This document shows, piece after piece, positions 1-7,020 of a DNA stretch of 12,881 bases. Source of the DNA: DATGHS01 sp035307785 (GTDB lineage: Bacteria; Planctomycetota; Planctomycetia; Gemmatales; Gemmataceae). A model generated the notes under the pieces. The model had not been told where the DNA came from. It made no database searches and was given only the letters and a program-made list of their open reading frames with translations. The DNA lies in NCBI GenBank assembly GCA_035307785.1, contig DATGHS010000187.1:1-12881 (forward strand). Reading direction: 5' to 3'. The translations under genes were made by a program, and so were the position numbers. Every line of letters starts with the position of its first letter. The stretch's first letter is position 1.

Positions 1-783
1 TTCACACCGATGCGTTACGCCTGGCACTTGCGCGATGCTTATTTTCATCAACGCGGGTTCGGCCGATGGAAACGACTGGCAGCGTCGCCGCTCTTGGCGC
101 GTATGCGCCAATGGGACCACGCCACGGCAGAGCGCGTGACACATTTTATCGCAATCAGTAGGACCGTGCAGCAGCGCATTCGCGAATGCTACGGCCGCGA
201 CAGCGTGGTGATCCATCCTCCTGTCGATACCGAATTTTACACGGCCACCGATAAACCACGCGAAGACTTCTACCTGTGCGTCTCGGCGATGGCGCCGTAC
301 AAGCGAATTGATTTGGCGGTGCAGGCTTGCAATCGCCTGCAGCGGCGCTTGATCGTCATCGGCGCCGGGCAAGCTGAGGCGAGAATCCGTGCGCTGGGTG
401 GGCCAACGGTGCAAGTGCTTGGTTGGCAACCCGATGTGGTTATTCGCGACCACATGCGCCGCTGCCGGGCCTTGCTTTTTCCCGGCGAAGAGGACTTCGG
501 CATCGTGCCGCTGGAAGCGCTGGCCTGTGGCACGCCGGTGCTGGCCTTCCACCGCGGCGGAGCAACCGAGACGCTGGCGGGCATAGGCTCTTTTTTCCAC
601 GAGCAGAACGTTGAGAGCATGATCGAAGCCATGGACCAACTCAAACGGTGCGAAGACCGATTTAATCCACGAGCTGCGCGTCAGCGGGCCTTACAATTCA
701 GCGCGGATCGTTACCTGGCAGAAATGCTGGACTATTTGAGCACGGTCATGGGGCGGAAAACAAAAATGCCGCTGGCGGCTTGA
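1..783 (+). CDS. GT4-family glycosyltransferase (mannosyltransferase-like), 5' truncated
   Basis: The reading frame is open from base 1 and its first residues are F-T-P-M-R-Y-A-W, which match the conserved HTPMRYAW segment of WbaZ-like GT4 mannosyltransferases. The true start therefore lies upstream of the window, and the ATG at 10 is internal. About 260 residues remain, the second Rossmann domain plus part of the first; the family is usually near 370 residues. Counting from the Met at 10, visible motifs are HPPVDTEFY (69-77), the VSAMAPYKRID segment (91-101), VIGAGQ (116-121), GWQPD (138-142) and the nucleotide-sugar-binding E-x7-E motif in EEDFGIVPLEALACGTPV (E161 and E169). By family it moves a sugar from a nucleotide donor to a polysaccharide or lipid-linked acceptor at the cytoplasmic membrane face. 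Donor and acceptor cannot be told from sequence. Its last codons overlap a hairpin that serves the convergent gene. Confidence 0.9.
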   Translation, partial: FTPMRYAWHLRDAYFHQRGFGRWKRLAASPLLARMRQWDHATAERVTHFIAISRTVQQRIRECYGRDSVVIHPPVDTEFYTATDKPREDFYLCVSAMAPYKRIDLAVQACNRLQRRLIVIGAGQAEARIRALGGPTVQVLGWQPDVVIRDHMRRCRALLFPGEEDFGIVPLEALACGTPVLAFHRGGATETLAGIGSFFHEQNVESMIEAMDQLKRCEDRFNPRAARQRALQFSADRYLAEMLDYLSTVMGRKTKMPLAA

Positions 784-796
784 CGCCGCCAACGGC
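755..796 (-). terminator. Intrinsic terminator of the Cys-rich repeat protein gene
   Basis: Bases 768-779 pair with 785-796 around a 5-nt loop (780-784), giving a 12-bp GC-rich stem. Read on the minus strand, the single imperfect pair is a U-G wobble; on the plus strand it is a C-A mismatch. The stem is followed on the minus strand by ATTTTTGTTTT (767 down to 757). This is a textbook Rho-independent terminator for the minus-strand gene ending at 819. It overlaps the last codons and stop of the convergent glycosyltransferase gene. Confidence 0.75.
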
Positions 797-818
797 AGGA
801 GATTACGATTGTTCTCGG

Positions 819-1958
819 CTACCCACCGATGGGGCCGCTCTTTGGGCCACTGGGGGGAGCACCCATTGGGGCACTTGGGGGGCTGCCCGCCGGGCCGCAA
901 CCGCCGCAGCCGCCGCAGTTATATACCGGAATCTTCACCGTCGTGGTATACGCTTCCATGGTGCAAGTCATCACACGCTGCGGAACCAGCTTCGGCTGGT
1001 AGCTGCAAACTGTAATTTCCACTGGCTTCGTCACCGGCACCGTGGTGGTCACCGGCCGCATGCCCTGCTTCGGCACCGGCACGCAGCGGACCACATCACA
1101 AGTCACGTTGGTCGTGTGCGGCACCGATGTAGTTACCGGCCGCATCCCCTGCCGCGGCACGGGCACGCACCGGACCACATCGCAAGTCACCATCGTGGTA
1201 ATCGGCGTGACCTTGTTTTCGCAGCGCACGCCCTGCCGTTGCTCGGGCGTGTAGGTGCAGACATTCACCGTCACCATTTGCTGCACGGGGATGGACCGGC
1301 AGACCATGCGCGTGCAGGTTACCACTTCCGTCACCGGATAGCAGCAGACCTGGCAACAGCAAGTGCACGGATTGTAAACCGGAACGCGCACCACGCGCGT
1401 AACCGGAACCTGCACGGTGACCGGTTGCATCTCGGTCCGGTAGGTTGTCACCATCCGTTGTGTTGGCGTCACGTGCGGCACCATCACCGTAAAGGTGTAG
1501 GGCACTTGCACTACTTCGCACTTGTAGGTCGTAACCGGCTTCGTGACCTTTTCGACGTGTTGTTCCAAAACCGTATACGTGTACGGCACCATTGTCGTCT
1601 GGCAAGTGTAGGTCGTGACCGGCTTCGTGACCTTTTCGACATGCTGTTCCAAAACCGTATAGGTGTACGGGACCATCGACGTATGGCACTCATACGTCGT
1701 TTGCGGAACGGTTTGTTTCGTGTACACCGGTTGCTGAACGGTGACGTTGACCACGCTTTCTTTCATCACCGGGCGATAGCAAGTAATTTGCCGATCGACA
1801 TACGATACGCTCACGCCGCAGCCGGCCGTCATTCCACACGGGCTGGCACAATCTCCACAAGCACCACAACCACCCCGGCGGCCAAGGGCCTGCGCCGGCA
1901 GGGTGAACGCGGCGGTCACCCCCATTACGAGAGCAACCACCATCAAACGTTTCACCAT
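819..1958 (-). CDS. Secreted cysteine-rich YTV-repeat protein (planctomycete cell-envelope type)
   Basis: This is a 379-residue protein. The start at 1958 is chosen because an AGAGGA ribosome site lies about 8 nt upstream and the product then begins with a clean signal peptide (MVKRLMVVALVMGV..., ending near A-Q-A at 22-24). The mature part has about 28 cysteines, including clusters near 31-47, at 198-206 (CTCCC, CC) and near the C-terminus. It consists largely of 28-residue repeats: three copies at 88-115, 116-143 and 144-171 with core VPYTYTVLEQHVEKVTKPVT, and two more at 254-281 and 282-309 with core VTCDVVRCVPVP. The tail is Gly/Pro-rich. Repeated Y-T-V tripeptides and high cysteine resemble the YTV proteins reported for planctomycete cell walls, thought to form a disulfide-linked protein layer; I infer a structural envelope role from that resemblance. 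A long open frame on the opposite strand is a shadow. Confidence 0.85.
   Translation of the reverse strand: MVKRLMVVALVMGVTAAFTLPAQALGRRGGCGACGDCASPCGMTAGCGVSVSYVDRQITCYRPVMKESVVNVTVQQPVYTKQTVPQTTYECHTSMVPYTYTVLEQHVEKVTKPVTTYTCQTTMVPYTYTVLEQHVEKVTKPVTTYKCEVVQVPYTFTVMVPHVTPTQRMVTTYRTEMQPVTVQVPVTRVVRVPVYNPCTCCCQVCCYPVTEVVTCTRMVCRSIPVQQMVTVNVCTYTPEQRQGVRCENKVTPITTMVTCDVVRCVPVPRQGMRPVTTSVPHTTNVTCDVVRCVPVPKQGMRPVTTTVPVTKPVEITVCSYQPKLVPQRVMTCTMEAYTTTVKIPVYNCGGCGGCGPAGSPPSAPMGAPPSGPKSGPIGG
1116..1199 (-). repeat. 84-bp coding repeat, copy A (second repeat family)
   Basis: This encodes residues 254-281 of the Cys-rich protein. It is followed directly by a second copy at 1032-1115 (residues 282-309). 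DNA and protein are nearly identical between copies, for example the shared CCACAT at 1091 and 1175, exactly 84 bases apart. The preceding segment (residues 226-253) keeps the same 28-residue spacing, with RQGV where these copies have RQGM. Confidence 0.85.
1446..1697 (-). repeat. Three tandem 84-bp coding repeats (first repeat family)
   Basis: The units are 1614-1697, 1530-1613 and 1446-1529, encoding residues 88-115, 116-143 and 144-171. The first two are nearly identical in protein sequence and differ only at scattered bases. The third is diverged but keeps the TY.C......VPYT.TV frame. Near identity of the first two DNA units suggests recent duplication or gene conversion. Confidence 0.9.
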
Positions 1959-2350
1959 GGAAGCATCCTCTGAAGAAGTAAAGGCGGGGAAGTAACCAAA
2001 GATCAATGTTAAAAAAGGCAAAATGGGAAAACAAGGTCATTTTGTTGTTTTGCGCAAAGCCAGCAAGATCATCATCTTAGGAAGGCTCTTTTCGGCAAGA
2101 ATCCCGCCCTGCGTTGCGTCACCCATGCCGGGCCTGACAAAATCGTGTTTGAGTGTGCAGAGCGGCAATTTGAGCATGTGAAACGAAAGCGAGCAACCTT
2201 TGTTCTGCACCCTGAAGCAAAATGAAATTCCTTTCGGTGGGCTTTGCGAGCGGCAGCGCAGCAAATTCTCCAAAAGCGCTGGAATTCCGCGGGCGGCTTT
2301 TTACATTGAACTGCACATTCCTTTCCCGCCTCTTCTCTTGGAGACTCACC
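1959..2350. other. Divergent intergenic region without a convincing gene
   Basis: This 392-nt gap separates the start of the Cys-rich protein (-) from that of the ThuA-like protein (+). It has more A/T near the minus-strand gene. It holds a candidate minus-strand promoter (2006-2034), a 7-bp inverted repeat CAAAATG/CATTTTG (2019-2025 and 2038-2044), and a ribosome site GGAG at 2340-2343 for the plus-strand gene. Open frames here lack ribosome sites and recognisable domains. I found no good promoter for the plus-strand gene. Confidence 0.6.
2006..2034 (-). promoter_or_regulatory. Candidate sigma70-like promoter of the Cys-rich protein gene
   Basis: On the minus strand TTGTTT (2034-2029) and TAACAT (2011-2006) are separated by exactly 17 nt. 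Transcription would start about 40 nt before the ATG at 1958. The match to the consensus is partial (3/6 and 4/6). A 7-bp inverted repeat (2019-2025/2038-2044) straddles the -35 box and could be an operator, though short A/T palindromes arise by chance. Confidence 0.3.
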
Positions 2351-3274
2351 ATGAATCGTCGTGAAATGATTCGCACCACTGGGGTGGCTGTGGCCGCACT
2401 GGGCATCAATTCATTCCCGCTTGGTTGGGTTCGGGCCGATGACAAGCCGAAACGGAAACTCTTGTTCTATACGCATTCCGTCGCATTCGAGCACCCTTGT
2501 ATTAAGGTTGGCAAGAAAGGTGAACCGTCTCACGCCGATAAGATCGTCACCGCATTAGGCGAAAAACATGGCTTCGAGGTCACGTGCTCGAAGGACGGTC
2601 GAATCTTTCTACCGGAGACGCTCAAGACCTACGATGCTTTCCTGTTTGAAACTCAGGGGGACTTGACCAAGGCCGGCCTTGATGGCCAGCCGCCAATGTT
2701 GCCCGAAGGTAAGAAAGCCTTACTTGATGCAATTGCCGCCGGAAAGGGCTTTGCCGGCTGCCACTGTGCCGCCGACACATTCCACAGCCCCAATTACAAT
2801 TCTGGCGTGAGGTGGAAGAATGACCCACCGGAGAAGATCGATCCATACATTGCGATGGTCGGCGGCGAGTTTGGTGGCCACGGCATCCAGCAAAATTCTT
2901 GGATGCGCGTGGTGGATAAGAAGTTCCCCGGCATCGGCGAAGGTAAGGATTTTCAGTTGAACGAAGAATGGTATTCGCTCATGAATTTTGCGCCCGATCT
3001 GCACGTGATCCTGGTTCAAGATACCGAGGGCATGAAGAACTTTGATTACGAGCGTCCAAAATATCCCGCCACGTGGGCCCGCAAACAGGGCAAAGGCCGG
3101 GTGTTCTACACGTCGATGGGCCACCGCGAGGATGTCTGGTCGAGCGAGCGGTTCCAGAACCTGCTGCTCGGCGGCCTGAGTTGGATCTTCGGCAACGTGG
3201 AAGCCGACGTGACGCCGAATTTGAAGGAAGTCGCTCCGGAAGCGAGCAAGCTGCCGGAGCCGAAGAAGAAATGA
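2351..3274 (+). CDS. ThuA-domain protein with Tat signal peptide
   Basis: This is a 307-residue protein. The ATG at 2351 is preferred over an in-frame ATG at 2222 because GGAG lies 7 nt upstream and the product then starts with a twin-arginine signal (MNRREMIRTTGVAVAALG), with likely cleavage after A29 (V-R-A). The rest matches the ThuA-like fold (trehalose-utilisation family, class I glutamine amidotransferase-like): an N-terminal strand KLLFYTHSVAFEHP, then GKGFAGCHCAADTFH, GGEFGGHG, LNEEWYSL, YPATWARKQGKGRVFYTSMGH and a closing LLGGLSWIFG helix. Planctomycetes have many such exported proteins, usually near DUF1080 or sugar-oxidoreductase genes, and a role in carbohydrate catabolism outside the cytoplasm is inferred. 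The actual reaction is not established. The gene stands alone, divergent from the Cys-rich gene and convergent with the dehydrogenase. Confidence 0.88.
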   Translation: MNRREMIRTTGVAVAALGINSFPLGWVRADDKPKRKLLFYTHSVAFEHPCIKVGKKGEPSHADKIVTALGEKHGFEVTCSKDGRIFLPETLKTYDAFLFETQGDLTKAGLDGQPPMLPEGKKALLDAIAAGKGFAGCHCAADTFHSPNYNSGVRWKNDPPEKIDPYIAMVGGEFGGHGIQQNSWMRVVDKKFPGIGEGKDFQLNEEWYSLMNFAPDLHVILVQDTEGMKNFDYERPKYPATWARKQGKGRVFYTSMGHREDVWSSERFQNLLLGGLSWIFGNVEADVTPNLKEVAPEASKLPEPKKK

Positions 3275-3305
3275 GATCGTCGGAGCCGCGCGCAAAGGGC
3301 AAAAA

Positions 3306-3392
3306 GTCAGAGCCGCGCACGGAGCGCAGCGCAGTAAGCGGCCAGTCACTGGGTGACCGCTTACTGCGCTGCGCTCCGTGCGCGGCTCTGAC
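3306..3392. repeat. Perfect 36-bp palindrome between convergent genes (probable terminator or REP/MITE-like element)
   Basis: The left arm 3306-3341 is the exact reverse complement of the right arm 3357-3392, with a 15-nt loop (3342-3356). The arms contain AGAGCCGCGCACGGAGCGCA. Read on the minus strand the hairpin starts 4 nt after the dehydrogenase stop codon and is followed by TTTTT (3305-3301), so it can act as that gene's terminator. On the plus strand no T-run follows. A third, partial arm (GTCGGAGCCGCGC, 3279-3291) lies just upstream in direct orientation. A 36-bp perfect stem is much longer than a normal terminator needs and suggests a repeated element. Confidence 0.85.
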
Positions 3393-3396
3393 GATT

Positions 3397-4083
3397 TCAA
3401 CTTACCGTAAGCGGTTGCCCGTTATCCTTCGCGCTCAATTTCAATAAAAACGGCGCCGCGATTTTTGCCCATTCATCGGCCGCAGGATACGCCGATGCCC
3501 CATCTGCCCAGCATTGGCGCAGCATATCGGTATCAATCACGCCAGGGTTCAGCGGCACCGCGGCCATGCCTTTGGGAAGCTCTTGTGCCAATGAACGCGT
3601 CAGCCCTTCAATAGCCCACTTGCTGGCGCAATAGGGCGCCACTTCCGGCGAGGTCGAGCGCCCCCAGCCGGAGCTGAGATTTACGATCACACCCTGCTTC
3701 CGCGCCACCATGGCCGGCACGACGTGGCGGATCACGTTGGCCACGCCTTTGATATTGATGTCGATGAGGCGGTCGAATGCCTCGGCTGCGGTTTTCCAAA
3801 GCGGGGCCGGATCGACCATAATCGCCGCGTTGTTGATGAGCAAATCCGGCGGGCCGAATTGGTTCAACAAGCGCTCGGCCCAGGCGCGGACGGCTTCGTC
3901 ATCGGAAACATCCAGCGCCGCGAAATCGTGCGGCGAAGGAAATCGTTTTCGCAGCTCCGCGATATGCTTCTCCGAGCGGCCGCAGCCGAGTACGGTGTTG
4001 CCGGCAGAAGCGAAGTGCGGCACGAGGCTGCGACCGAGTCCTCGCGTGGCGCCGGTCAGGACAATGATTCTTTTTGTGTTCAT
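3397..4083 (-). CDS. Short-chain dehydrogenase/reductase (SDR)
   Basis: This is a 228-residue classical SDR. The start at 4083 is chosen because MNTKRIIVLTGATRGLG places the coenzyme-binding TGxxxGxG motif at residues 10-17, the normal position; the frame stays open upstream but that part has no domain. Other signatures are D58-V59, NNAA at 84-87 and the full catalytic tetrad N110, S138, Y151 and K155 (YCASK), followed by the PGVIDTDM segment. It should be an NAD(P)-dependent cytoplasmic oxidoreductase; R36 at the end of the second strand suggests NADPH. The substrate is unknown. No strong ribosome site precedes the ATG, so the transcript may be leaderless or weakly translated. The gene ends 4 nt from a long palindrome and diverges from the permease gene. 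Confidence 0.9.
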   Translation of the reverse strand: MNTKRIIVLTGATRGLGRSLVPHFASAGNTVLGCGRSEKHIAELRKRFPSPHDFAALDVSDDEAVRAWAERLLNQFGPPDLLINNAAIMVDPAPLWKTAAEAFDRLIDINIKGVANVIRHVVPAMVARKQGVIVNLSSGWGRSTSPEVAPYCASKWAIEGLTRSLAQELPKGMAAVPLNPGVIDTDMLRQCWADGASAYPAADEWAKIAAPFLLKLSAKDNGQPLTVS

Positions 4084-4107
4084 GCCGCTGTTATATTGGC
4101 GAAAACA

Positions 4108-4199
4108 GAATCCACCGCGAGAAGCAAAGAGCGCAAATAAGAGAAAAGGATGCATGTCCATCTTCTTCTTTGCGCAATTCGCGTCTTCGCGGTGAATCC
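4108..4199. repeat. Imperfect inverted repeat in the divergent SDR/permease promoter gap
   Basis: The segment around 4108-4150 (AATCCACCGCGAGAAGC..., GAGCGCAAA, AGAGAAAAGGATG) is approximately the reverse complement of 4158-4199 (CATCTTCTTC, TTTGCGC, CTTCGCGGTGAATCC), centred on ATGCAT at 4150-4155. Matches are interrupted by small gaps, so the structure is imperfect. It lies between the divergent starts at 4083 and 4269 and occupies most of the 185-nt gap. It could be a mobile repeat or a regulatory structure. Confidence 0.6.
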
Positions 4200-4268
4200 T
4201 CTTATTTCCCATATAATGTTCCGCAACGTGTCTGTCCTTTCTGCAAAGCCGCAAGAGGCGGGAATGCC

Positions 4269-5879
4269 ATGCGTCTGTTCGTGCGCGGGGATATCGACGG
4301 GTTCTTCGGGCTGGCGCTCGACAACCTGGTGCAACTGCTCGTCATCGTCTCACTTTGCAAAGGCGTGCTTCATTTCTCCGATGAAATACTTTTCGACCAT
4401 GTCTTGCCGGGGGCAGCGGTATCGCTGCTTGTCGGTAATCTCTTTTATTCCTGGCAGGCCCTGCGGCTCGCGAAGCGAACCGGCCGCGCCGACGTGTGCG
4501 CGCAGCCATATGGCATCAACACCGTTTCGCTCTTTGCGTACGTGCTGTTGGTGATGGCGCCGGCCAAGCAGCACGCGCTAGACGAATTGCATTATTCCGA
4601 GACAGAAGCGGCCCTCTACGCATGGCGGGCCGGGCTGGTGGCCTGCTTCAGTTGCGGCGCTATTGAATTTCTGGGCTCGCTAGTGGCCCGCTGGGTGCGG
4701 CGAGTGACACCGCGAGCCGCGCTGCTGTCCACGCTTTCCGGCATCGCGCTCGGCTTCATCTCGCTGGGATTCCTCTTCCGCACGTTTGCGCATCCGATCG
4801 TGGGACTCACGACGCTTGGGATCATCCTGATGGTCTACTTTGGCCGAGTGAAATTCCGCTTCAGCATTCCCGGTGGGCTGGTCGCCGTGCTGATTGGCAC
4901 GGCCCTGTTTTGGCTCACGAATCCGGACGTTTGGAGCGGCGGAAATGTCATCTCGGCCCTGCGCGCGGCCCTGCAGCCGAAGGATGTACACACACCTGCG
5001 TTTCATCAACCGCTGTTCGTCTACAAGGATCTGCTGGCGGCGTTCCGGGCCGGCGACTTCATTACGTATCTAACCGTCATCATTCCAATGGGCGTTTTCA
5101 CGTTGCTCGGCAGTATCCAGTGTATCGAGGCGGCGGAGGCGGCGGGCGATTCGTATCCGGAGCGGCCTTCACTGATGGCCAACGGCATGGGCACCATGGC
5201 GGCGGCCCTGTTCGGCTCCTGCTTCCCGACCACGATCTACATCGGCCATCCGGGTTGGAAGGCACTCGGCGCCCGGGCCGGTTATTCGGTGCTGAATGGT
5301 TTGTTCTTCACCATCGTGTGTCTCTTTGGTTTGCTCGGCCACATTGCGCACTGGATTCCGATCGACGCCGGCATGGCGATTGTGCTGTGGATTGGCATTG
5401 TCATCACGGCCCAGGCGTTTCAGGCTTGCCCGAAAGAGCACGCACCGGCGGTCGTCGTCGGCATTCTTCCCGGCGTGGCGGCGTGGGGAACACTGCTGAT
5501 GGTGCAAGCGCTGAATGCAGCAGGCTACAAGTTCAGCGAAGAGAGATTCTTGGCAAATGGGCCTGGCACGTTCCACGGCTTCGACAACTGGATCGAAGGC
5601 GGCTTCGCGCTGCGCGAAGGGTTCATTTTCACATCGATGATCCTGGCCGCGCTGACGGTCGCGCTAATCGAACGGAAATTCCTCATTGCCGCGATCTGGG
5701 CGTTCACGGCCGCCGCACTTGCCGACTTCGGATTCATTCATTCGTATCGTTATCTGAACGACAACACGACCCAGGCGTTATTCACTCCAGCGTGGCCATT
5801 CGTGGCAGGGTATGCGATTATGGGAGTCTGCTTTCTCGCGGCGCAACGGATTACCGAGCCGACTGAGAGCGGGCATTGA
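4269..5879 (+). CDS. Multi-pass membrane permease, NCS2/AzgA-like (nucleobase transporter family)
   Basis: This is a 536-residue integral membrane protein. The start at 4269 (MRLFVRGDIDGFFGLALDN) has AGAGGCGGGA upstream; the longer in-frame extension runs through repeat DNA and is ignored. Hydrophobic segments alternate along the whole length, about 12 or more, for example LVQLLVIVSL, AAVSLLVGNLFY, LFAYVLLVM, LIGTALFWL, GLFFTIVCLFGLLGHIAHW and IVLWIGIVITAQAF. The QPYGINTVSLFAY motif at 79-91 and GSCFPTTIYIGHPGWKALGAR in the middle resemble the permease signatures of xanthine/uracil and AzgA-type carriers. Import of a purine or related solute by proton symport is the likely role. The substrate is not visible from sequence, and a related anion-transporter family cannot be excluded. 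It diverges from the SDR gene and is followed by a heptamer inverted repeat. Confidence 0.75.
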   Translation: MRLFVRGDIDGFFGLALDNLVQLLVIVSLCKGVLHFSDEILFDHVLPGAAVSLLVGNLFYSWQALRLAKRTGRADVCAQPYGINTVSLFAYVLLVMAPAKQHALDELHYSETEAALYAWRAGLVACFSCGAIEFLGSLVARWVRRVTPRAALLSTLSGIALGFISLGFLFRTFAHPIVGLTTLGIILMVYFGRVKFRFSIPGGLVAVLIGTALFWLTNPDVWSGGNVISALRAALQPKDVHTPAFHQPLFVYKDLLAAFRAGDFITYLTVIIPMGVFTLLGSIQCIEAAEAAGDSYPERPSLMANGMGTMAAALFGSCFPTTIYIGHPGWKALGARAGYSVLNGLFFTIVCLFGLLGHIAHWIPIDAGMAIVLWIGIVITAQAFQACPKEHAPAVVVGILPGVAAWGTLLMVQALNAAGYKFSEERFLANGPGTFHGFDNWIEGGFALREGFIFTSMILAALTVALIERKFLIAAIWAFTAAALADFGFIHSYRYLNDNTTQALFTPAWPFVAGYAIMGVCFLAAQRITEPTESGH

Positions 5880-5880
5880 A

Positions 5881-5969
5881 AGAAGTCAGAGGTCAGAATA
5901 GACAAACCACCAGTTCTGCCTTCTGACCTCTGATTTCTGCCCTCTGCCTTCTGCCCTCTGCTTTCTGGG
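5881..5969. repeat. Heptamer-periodic inverted repeat, locus 1
   Basis: Just after the permease stop, 5881-5898 (AGAAGTCAGAGGTCAGAA) pairs with 5921-5938 at 17 of 18 positions; the exception is a G-U pair on the plus strand. The right side continues as eight 7-nt units from 5914 to 5969 (TTCTGCC, TTCTGAC, CTCTGAT, TTCTGCC, CTCTGCC, TTCTGCC, CTCTGCT, TTCTGGG). The hairpin could end permease transcription, but no T-run follows. Confidence 0.85.
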
Positions 5970-6113
5970 CTTGCCCTCGGCAAAAAATCGCAGAGAATAA
6001 TTAAATCCCGGAACGGTTGCTGCGAATAACTGTTTAGTGCGGAATTTTCTCTTCGCAACGGGGAACTGGCTCGACGGTGCACCCCGGTCCTTTTGAGAGT
6101 GAGGAACCTAGCA

Positions 6114-6926
6114 ATGCGATGCTGCAGTATCACCAAGAAGCTTGTGTTCGCGGCGGTGGCCGTGGCGTTGGTCGTAGGCATCTACCATTTCGGCAGCTAC
6201 ATCAAGAGCTCGATTCAGCATGCCGAACGCAACCTGCCGCCGGAAGTGCGGCTCAAGATGGTCAAGGAAGATATCGCCAAGCTGAATCAGGACATTGATA
6301 AGAATTGGGGCCCGATTGCCAAACTGGAAGGCGAGATCAAGGACACGAGGCAGTCGCTGAATAACGAACAGGCCTGGCTTGAAAGCAAGAAGACCGACAT
6401 GTTAAATGCAGCCGGCGACCTGGAGGCCAAGGTCGAGAAAGTCAGTTATAACGGCAAGCAGCTGAAAGCAAACGAAGCGCGCAAGGCGCTGGCGAGCGAT
6501 GCCGAGCTGTACAAGACTCGCAAGCAGCATGCCGAGAGCCTGACCCGCGTTTTGGCTTCCCAGGAAAAGGCATTGCAGGCCTTCACGGCCCGCCAGAACG
6601 AGATGAAGAATGCCAAGGCGGAACTGTCGGCCCGCGTTGCCCAAATCGAAGCCGATTTGCAGAATCTGGAATTGGCCAAGACCAAGACCTATATGCCGAA
6701 CGGCGACTACAGCCGGCTCGACCGAATCAAGGAAACACTGAACGACCTGGAAAAGGACACACGTGACAGGCTTCGTGAGGTCGAGTTGCGTGACGAATTC
6801 AACAAGGCGAACAGTGACACTGCCCCGACCGAACCGACGAAGGACAGCAGTGCCAATGACGAAGTGATCAAGAGGGTCCGCGCGGTCACCGGTGGCGAAA
6901 GCAAGACCGAATCGGCCGGCGACTGA
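6114..6926 (+). CDS. Membrane-anchored coiled-coil protein of unknown function
   Basis: This is a 270-residue protein. The ATG at 6114 is chosen over a TTG at 6093 because GAGGA lies 8 nt upstream. A single N-terminal membrane segment (about residues 9-29, LVFAAVAVALVVGIYHFGSY) follows a short basic, Cys-containing head. From about residue 45 to 225 the sequence is charged and heptad-like (for example VKEDIAKLNQDIDKNWG, LEAKVEKVSYN and ELSARVAQIEADLQNLE), a long coiled coil, probably extracytoplasmic. The C-terminus is polar and low in complexity. It has no catalytic motif I can identify. It is the first gene of the same-strand group that continues with the FHA protein and kinase, so a scaffold or sensor role in that group is possible but inferred. 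A 22-bp hairpin follows its stop. Confidence 0.85.
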   Translation: MRCCSITKKLVFAAVAVALVVGIYHFGSYIKSSIQHAERNLPPEVRLKMVKEDIAKLNQDIDKNWGPIAKLEGEIKDTRQSLNNEQAWLESKKTDMLNAAGDLEAKVEKVSYNGKQLKANEARKALASDAELYKTRKQHAESLTRVLASQEKALQAFTARQNEMKNAKAELSARVAQIEADLQNLELAKTKTYMPNGDYSRLDRIKETLNDLEKDTRDRLREVELRDEFNKANSDTAPTEPTKDSSANDEVIKRVRAVTGGESKTESAGD

Positions 6927-6960
6927 TCGTCCGCATTGCATCATCGCAACGACAACGCCT

Positions 6961-7010
6961 TCGCCGCGAGCCGGGGGCGAGCTAACCGGCTCGCTCTTGG
7001 TTCGCGGCGA
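6961..7010 (+). ncRNA. Strong RNA hairpin, 22-bp stem, terminator- or attenuator-like
   Basis: Bases 6961-6982 pair with 6989-7010 around the 6-nt loop TAACCG. All 22 positions pair in plus-strand RNA: 18 Watson-Crick and 4 G-U wobbles (6970, 6973, 6974 and 6976 are G; their partners are U). On the minus strand those four would be C-A mismatches. It starts 34 nt after the coiled-coil gene's stop and is followed by AAAATGTTTTC, a weak T-run. It probably limits read-through into the FHA gene or stabilises the upstream mRNA. Confidence 0.6.
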
Positions 7011-7020
7011 AAATGTTTTC

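Noticed and set aside
1096..1689. Second minus-strand open frame of 197 residues
   Set aside because: Lies inside the Cys-rich gene in another frame and is repetitive only because the DNA repeats.
780..1973. 397-residue plus-strand open frame opposite the Cys-rich protein
   Set aside because: Product is His/Arg-rich without a domain, signal or ribosome site; it is the shadow of the repetitive minus-strand gene.
2222..2350. Longer N-terminus of the ThuA-like protein from ATG 2222
   Set aside because: The extension would hide the twin-arginine signal, and GGAG sits correctly before ATG 2351.
3275..3447. Small frames through the palindrome region after the ThuA-like gene
   Set aside because: The DNA is an inverted repeat and the frames show no domain or ribosome site.
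4084..4254. Upstream extension of the SDR frame (57 residues)
   Set aside because: Translates repeat DNA, and the coenzyme motif is correctly placed only from ATG 4083.
4910..5866. 318-residue plus-strand open frame within the permease gene
   Set aside because: Arg/Gly-rich frame-shifted shadow of a strong membrane-protein frame.
6402..6944. 180-residue minus-strand open frame opposite the coiled-coil gene
   Set aside because: Shadow of the plus-strand coiled-coil gene, which has a good ribosome site and membrane anchor.
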